Shown: one piece after another, positions 6,590 to 9,478 of the stretch
How positions within the stretch are numbered: position 1 is the first letter of the stretch
Layout: each line of letters begins with the position of its first letter
From: an uncultured Collinsella sp.
GTDB lineage: Bacteria > Actinomycetota > Coriobacteriia > Coriobacteriales > Coriobacteriaceae
Direction of reading: 5' to 3'
NCBI GenBank assembly: GCA_902465265.1
Contig: CABQMF010000061.1
Location: 1-9,478, forward strand
Length of the DNA: 9,478 nt
Program-made: the position numbers and the translations under genes
Notes under the pieces: generated by a model
Seen by the model: only the letters and a program-made list of their open reading frames with translations
Told to the model about the DNA's origin: nothing
The model's database searches: none

Positions 6590-6667
6590 ATGTCTTGCTC
6601 TTACGGGTCTCAAACAGAATGGGGCAGCGATGGCTCAACCCAAGATTCTTCTCGCACGCATCGATGA
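6590..6667 (+). CDS. Possible 25-codon leader peptide overlapping the IIB-like start
   Basis: ATG at 6590 has GGAG at 6581-6584, 5 bases upstream, a better ribosome binding site than that of the IIB-like gene. The frame gives 25 residues, rich in Ser, Thr and Gly, and ends at TGA 6665-6667, overlapping the first 38 bases of the IIB-like gene in another frame. It could influence IIB translation by competition or coupling. The peptide resembles nothing I know, and the frame could be chance. Confidence 0.25.
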   Translation: MSCSYGSQTEWGSDGSTQDSSRTHR

Positions 6668-7124
6668 TCGGTTTATTTACGGGCAAGACGTTGAGCTGTG
6701 GAACGAGGCTGTGGGTTCCAACCTCGTCCTAATCGTCAACGACGAGATTGCGGCTGATTCGCGCAAGTGGGCGCCTATGAGGGTCGCGGCGCCCGAGGGC
6801 GTGTGGACGCGGTTTTTTTCGGTGCAAAGGACCATCGACATCATTCATACCGCAACGCCGCGCCAATGGATTCTCATCATGGTGGCGTCGCCCGCGGATG
6901 CACTCGCGCTGGTTAAGGGTGGAGTGCCGATCACCAAGATCAGCATCGGCCATATGCGGGCGGGGGAGGGCAAACGCTCTGTAACGCCCGCGGTCGCCAT
7001 AGACGATGCGGACATCGCCGTCCTCAAAGAGCTACAAAAGCTCGGAGTAGAGCTGGAAATCCGCTATCTCCCAAGCTCCAATCCCGACCCCATCCAACGA
7101 GTCATTGGGGACGTTCTTAAATGA
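6630..7124 (+). CDS. PTS mannose-class EIIB-like protein lacking the phosphorylated histidine
   Basis: Encodes 164 residues matching the mannose/fructose/sorbose-class IIB domain across its length: ILLARIDDRFIYGQ at the start, LVLIVNDEIAAD, MRVAAPEGV, IGHMRAGEGKR and VELEIRYLPSS. IIB normally takes phosphate from IIA on the His of the R-I-D-D-R-L-I-H-G-Q motif and passes it to the sugar during uptake. Here that position is Tyr17 (TAC at 6678-6680), so ordinary phosphotransfer looks impossible. No IIA, IIC or IID gene accompanies it. It may be regulatory or decaying. The start at ATG 6630 is preceded only by a weak GGGG site (6621-6624); an in-frame TTG at 6579 has no site at all. The last seven codons and the TGA stop lie within one arm of the inverted repeat at 7100-7225, so the natural C-terminus may have been replaced. 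The family is certain; the function is open. Confidence 0.85.
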   Translation: MAQPKILLARIDDRFIYGQDVELWNEAVGSNLVLIVNDEIAADSRKWAPMRVAAPEGVWTRFFSVQRTIDIIHTATPRQWILIMVASPADALALVKGGVPITKISIGHMRAGEGKRSVTPAVAIDDADIAVLKELQKLGVELEIRYLPSSNPDPIQRVIGDVLK

Positions 7125-7225
7125 CTAGTCAAACGGGACACCCTTGGCATTTGGGGACAGTCCTTCTCACCAAACGTTAAAGACTGTCCCCAACGACTAG
7201 TCATTTAAGAACGTCCCCAATGACT
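7100..7225. repeat. Nested inverted-repeat element (REP/MITE-like)
   Basis: The outer arms, 7100-7130 and 7195-7225, are perfect 31-bp inverted copies. Inside lies a second perfect inverted repeat of 12 bp, 7151-7162 and 7182-7193, with a 19-base loop. Each outer arm also holds its own small hairpin (AGTCATT and AATGACT, 7100-7106 and 7120-7126 on the left) and the palindrome GACTAGTC. The motif TTGGGGAC recurs in outer and inner arms. The left arm supplies the last codons and stop of the IIB-like gene. There is no coding capacity and no T-tract, so it is not an ordinary terminator. It resembles non-autonomous mobile elements of the REP or MITE kind, which are moved by a transposase encoded elsewhere; that is inference. 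No clear target duplication is seen. Confidence 0.85.
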
Positions 7226-7234
7226 AGGTAGCAA

Positions 7235-7266
7235 AGCGCCCGTCGGTGGTGGTGCCGGCGGGCGCT
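7235..7266 (-). terminator. Probable terminator after galM
   Basis: The arms 7235-7246 and 7255-7266 form a 12-bp stem with one G-T pair and an 8-base loop. It lies 26 bases downstream of the galM stop. The following T-tract on the minus strand is short (TTTGC), so termination may be modest. Confidence 0.6.
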
Positions 7267-7292
7267 GCTGTGCGATATGTTGCGTTGTGGGC

Positions 7293-8345
7293 TTAGTGCC
7301 TCATAAAGTGGTATTCGATCACATTGCTGTAGGGGTGACCCGGGCCCACAATGCCCTGCGGGAACAGCGGCTGGTGCGGCGTGTCGGGGTACATCTCTGC
7401 CTCGAGGGCAAAGCCGGCGCCCCAGCCATAGTTGGCATCGTCCTTGGCGTGCTCGTCGCCCAGCCAGTTGCCGGTGTAGAGCTGCACGCCCGGTGCGGTG
7501 GTGTAGTAGTCTAACTCACGACCGGTCCACATCTCCTCGACATGCATCGCGCGGCGCAGATTACGGCCGTACTGATAGCCATCGATGCACAGGCAGTGGT
7601 CGTAGCCACGGGCCTGCTTAATCTGAGGGTCGTCGGCTTCCATGCCAGGCGCGACGGGGCGCAGCTCACGGAAGTCAAACGGCGTGCCCTCGACCGGAGC
7701 GATCTCGCCGGTGGGGATATTCTGCTCGTTGATGGGCAGGTAGTGGGCAGCGTTGGCAACAAAGAAGTGCTCGCAGTCCATGCCGGCGTTATGGCCGGCA
7801 AGGTTAAAGTACGTGTGGTTGGTCATGGACACGTAGGTGGCGCGGTCGCTCTCGCAGCCATACTCGATGCGAAAGACGCCGGTGCGTGTAACGGTAAACA
7901 CGGCCGTAAAGGTGCGGTTGCCGGGAAGGCCCAGTTCGCCATCCTCAAGCGAGGTGGTCATGCGCACGGCGTTGTGAGTCTCGTCGAGCTCAACGTCCCA
8001 CACGCGTTTATGCAGACCGTGCTCAAGATCGCTGTGCAGGTTGTTGGCGCCCTCGTTGGCGGGCATATGCCAGTCCGTACCGTCGATGGTGATCGTGGCG
8101 CCCGCGGTGCGGTTTGCCACGGGGCCGATGGTCGCGCCAAAGCAGGCGGGGTTGTCAAAGTAATCCTCGAGCTTATCGAAGCCCAGCACCACATCGCGCA
8201 CGTTGCCGGGAATGTCGGGCACGTCGATACCAAGCACGGTGGCGCCATAGTCCATAATGCGAACGCAGATCTCGGGCCCGTTGAGGGTGTAACGATGAAC
8301 GGGGGTACCGCACGGCGCGGTGCCGAAAAGCTCGGAAGTGATCAT
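7293..8345 (-). CDS. galM: Galactose mutarotase (aldose 1-epimerase)
   Basis: Encodes 350 residues, the usual GalM length. It converts beta-D-galactose to the alpha anomer used by galactokinase and acts on related aldoses. Landmarks are GPVANR (74-79), NNLHSD (101-106), NHTYFNL (176-182) with the catalytic acid His177, GYDHCL, and GFALEAEMYPDTP (from 311) with the catalytic base Glu315. No signal peptide is visible, so it is cytoplasmic. The start at ATG 8345 is chosen because AGGA lies 5 bases upstream on the minus strand; an earlier in-frame start would add 20 unrelated residues. It is divergent from the DeoR-family gene, sharing a 205-base control region, and is not linked here to galK or galT. 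It differs clearly from the LacX-like paralogue at 3634-4515. Confidence 0.95.
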   Translation of the reverse strand: MITSELFGTAPCGTPVHRYTLNGPEICVRIMDYGATVLGIDVPDIPGNVRDVVLGFDKLEDYFDNPACFGATIGPVANRTAGATITIDGTDWHMPANEGANNLHSDLEHGLHKRVWDVELDETHNAVRMTTSLEDGELGLPGNRTFTAVFTVTRTGVFRIEYGCESDRATYVSMTNHTYFNLAGHNAGMDCEHFFVANAAHYLPINEQNIPTGEIAPVEGTPFDFRELRPVAPGMEADDPQIKQARGYDHCLCIDGYQYGRNLRRAMHVEEMWTGRELDYYTTAPGVQLYTGNWLGDEHAKDDANYGWGAGFALEAEMYPDTPHQPLFPQGIVGPGHPYSNVIEYHFMRH

Positions 8346-8395
8346 TTGGTTCCTAACATCGAGGTATTTCCGACAAACTGTAGCGCGAACAGGCG

Positions 8396-8404
8396 AGATT
8401 ATCA
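8396..8404 (-). promoter_or_regulatory. Possible extended -10 promoter of galM
   Basis: On the minus strand TGATAATCT carries an extended -10 (TG, one base, TAATCT). No good -35 hexamer is placed upstream. It would give a leader of about 45 bases before galM. Confidence 0.35.
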
Positions 8405-8448
8405 CTACACCCCACTAAAGCAGGGGGTATTTTTCTCAAAAAAGTGAT
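8401..8448. repeat. Inverted repeats in the galM-deoR control region
   Basis: ATCACT (8401-8406) and AGTGAT (8443-8448) form a spaced inverted repeat that encloses a hairpin built from CCCC at 8410-8413 and GGGG at 8424-8427, followed on the plus strand by TATTTTT. It lies over the probable galM promoter and could be a regulator site or transcript structure. Confidence 0.4.
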
Positions 8449-8490
8449 GATTGGAGCTGTGCGGGCGTTCATTTTTGACGCGCACGGGTC

Positions 8491-8521
8491 TGATACAATT
8501 TGTTCGTTACTGTTTGAATTG
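8491..8521 (+). promoter_or_regulatory. Extended -10 promoter and candidate operator of the DeoR-family gene
   Basis: TGATACAAT at 8491-8499 is an extended -10 element; TTGACG at 8475-8480 is too close (13 bases) for a normal -35. At the expected transcription start lie TGTTCG (8501-8506) and TGTTTG (8511-8516), direct repeats one helical turn apart, flanked by CAATT (8496-8500) and AATTG (8517-8521). Such phased repeats suit autoregulation by a DeoR-family repressor, which is inference. Confidence 0.5.
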
Positions 8522-8550
8522 ACGCGAGCGTGGAACAGCGAGGACTCATC

Positions 8551-9315
8551 GTGATTAAAGCGGAGCGACAGGATAAGGTTCGTCAGCTGCTCGAGGAGCA
8601 GGGCACGGTCTCGGTCAAGGAGATTTCGGATGCGTTAGGTGTCTCGGACATGACGATCCGTCGCGACCTTGAGGAGCTTGCGAGCCTAGGCGAGATCGAG
8701 CGCGTGCACGGCGGAGCCCGCAGTGCACAGGGCCGTCCCCACGCTATGCTGCGCCATGAGTACTCGCACAGCGAAAAGCGCACCAAGCATGCCGAGGAAA
8801 AGCTGCAGATTGCGCGCCGTGCTGTGGAGCTTATCGAGGAAGGCTCGACCATCTTTTTGGGCACGGGCACCACGGTTGAGCAGATGGCCTCGATGCTGCC
8901 GGCGTTTCGCCTGCGCATTGTGACCAATTCGCTTTCGGTGTTTAACCTGCTCGAGGCGCGCGAAGACTGCGACCTGTGCCTCGTGGGCGGCATGTATCGC
9001 CGCCGCACCGCCGCTTTTGTGGGGCCAACGGCCGAGGATACTCTGCGTGCGTTGGGTATCGATGCGGCGTTTATCGGCGCCAACGGCATTCTGGATGGCG
9101 ACGTGTCCACGTCTAACATGGAAGAGGGCCGCATCCAGCAGCTCGCCTTTAGCAAGGCCGACTCGCGCTATCTGATCGCCGACTCCAGCAAGATCGGCAA
9201 GCGCGACTTCTACACCTTCTGCCGCCTGGACAGCCTGGACGCCGTGGTGTGCGAGCCGGGTATCGCCGCCGAGGACCGCACTGCCATCGAGGAGCACACG
9301 CGGGTCATCTGCTAG
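8551..9315 (+). CDS. DeoR-family transcriptional regulator
   Basis: Encodes 254 residues, the normal size. The N-terminal winged helix-turn-helix contains the family signature VSDMTIRRDLEEL (31-43) and ends in RVHGGAR (51-57). The C-terminal DeoR sensor domain shows GSTIFLGTGTTVEQMA (98-113), VTNSLSVFN (124-132), LVGGMYRRRTAAFVG (144-158), DAAFIGANGI (171-180) and ADSSKIGKRDF (210-220), with the lysine residues that usually contact a phosphorylated sugar. Members generally repress sugar catabolic operons and respond to sugar phosphates. The start is GTG 8551, because GAGGA (8540-8544) lies 6 bases upstream and the usual IKAERQ opening follows; the earlier in-frame GTG at 8530 has no ribosome binding site. 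It is divergent from galM. Targets may include itself, galM or distant sugar genes; the ligand cannot be read from sequence. Confidence 0.93.
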   Translation: MIKAERQDKVRQLLEEQGTVSVKEISDALGVSDMTIRRDLEELASLGEIERVHGGARSAQGRPHAMLRHEYSHSEKRTKHAEEKLQIARRAVELIEEGSTIFLGTGTTVEQMASMLPAFRLRIVTNSLSVFNLLEAREDCDLCLVGGMYRRRTAAFVGPTAEDTLRALGIDAAFIGANGILDGDVSTSNMEEGRIQQLAFSKADSRYLIADSSKIGKRDFYTFCRLDSLDAVVCEPGIAAEDRTAIEEHTRVIC

Positions 9316-9478
9316 CTAAAGCTACGGGATTGCCAACAGACGATACGGGAGGACTTTACCTCCTGCCATTGTGGGAACCAGCGCGTCAGCGCTACGCGAT
9401 ATGACGCGCAAATGAGGACTCCACTATCAAATCATCTCAACCTGTAACAGGTAGGGGTGAAATCACCAACCAGATGTT
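9316..9478. other. Non-coding tail rich in short inverted repeats
   Basis: No frame here is convincing on either strand. Four possible hairpins occur in 163 bases: GGAGG/CCTCC at about 9351-9366, GCGCGTCA (9381-9388) with TGACGCGC (9402-9409), the palindrome ACCTGTAACAGGT (9440-9452), and GGTGA/TCACC (9456-9467). No T-tract follows any of them, so none is an obvious terminator for the DeoR-family gene. It could be a structured leader of a gene beyond the right edge, or the end of a repeat element. Confidence 0.4.

Noticed and set aside
7100..7225. The inverted repeat as an intrinsic terminator or a CRISPR unit
   Set aside because: There is no T-tract, the outer arms are far longer than a terminator stem, and there is no repeat-spacer periodicity.
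7542..8447. A 301-codon plus-strand frame opposite galM
   Set aside because: galM is complete and conserved; the opposite frame has no ribosome binding site and no motif.
9375..9409. Possible T-box or other riboswitch, suggested by GTGGGAACCAGCGCG
   Set aside because: It only loosely resembles the T-box TGGNACCGCG core, lacks a matching terminator/antiterminator, and I cannot identify a specifier region.

Overview
The window looks like part of the chromosome of a Coriobacteriia gut actinobacterium, most likely Collinsella. This is inferred from the high G+C content, the strong preference for GAG/AAG/CTC/ATC codons, the compact intergenic regions and the style of the sugar genes; no marker gene in the window proves it. 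Every interpretable gene except a flavodoxin and a tRNA concerns sugar metabolism, mainly amino-sugar and galactose-type sugars.

Layout: the end of a GntR-type regulator (UTRA domain) at 2-253 is followed by agaS (365-1531, SIS-domain amino-sugar-phosphate deaminase/isomerase), a terminator, and nagA (1647-2816, N-acetylhexosamine-6-phosphate deacetylase). A bidirectional terminator separates nagA from a convergent flavodoxin gene (2892-3476, minus). Divergent from the flavodoxin is an apparent operon: a LacX-type aldose-1-epimerase-like gene (3634-4515), a LacC/FruK-type sugar-phosphate kinase (4575-5510), the decayed 3' end of a second nagA (about 5557-5682), and a YhcH/NanQ-type sugar anomerase (5715-6188). 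Then come a minus-strand tRNA-Thr(CGT) with its own promoter and terminator (6397-6472), a solitary mannose-class PTS IIB-like gene (6630-7124), a large nested inverted repeat fused to the 3' end of that gene (7100-7225), galM on the minus strand (7293-8345), a divergent DeoR-family regulator (8551-9315), and 163 bases of non-coding sequence rich in short inverted repeats.

How the genes fit together: NagA deacetylates GlcNAc-6-P or GalNAc-6-P, AgaS deaminates/isomerises galactosamine-6-P toward tagatose-6-P, and a LacC-type kinase would make tagatose-1,6-bisphosphate. LacX, NanQ-like and GalM proteins handle anomers of incoming sugars. Together this suggests use of host-glycan or mucin amino sugars. 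The tagatose-bisphosphate aldolase and the PTS permease are not in the window. GntR/UTRA and DeoR regulators bracket the region.

Most notable observations: the IIB-like protein has Tyr where the family has its phosphorylated His; its last codons and stop lie inside one arm of a 31-bp perfect inverted repeat; and a diverged nagA fragment sits about 2.7 kb downstream of the intact nagA. I found no evidence for a defence system, CRISPR array, prophage or transposase gene.
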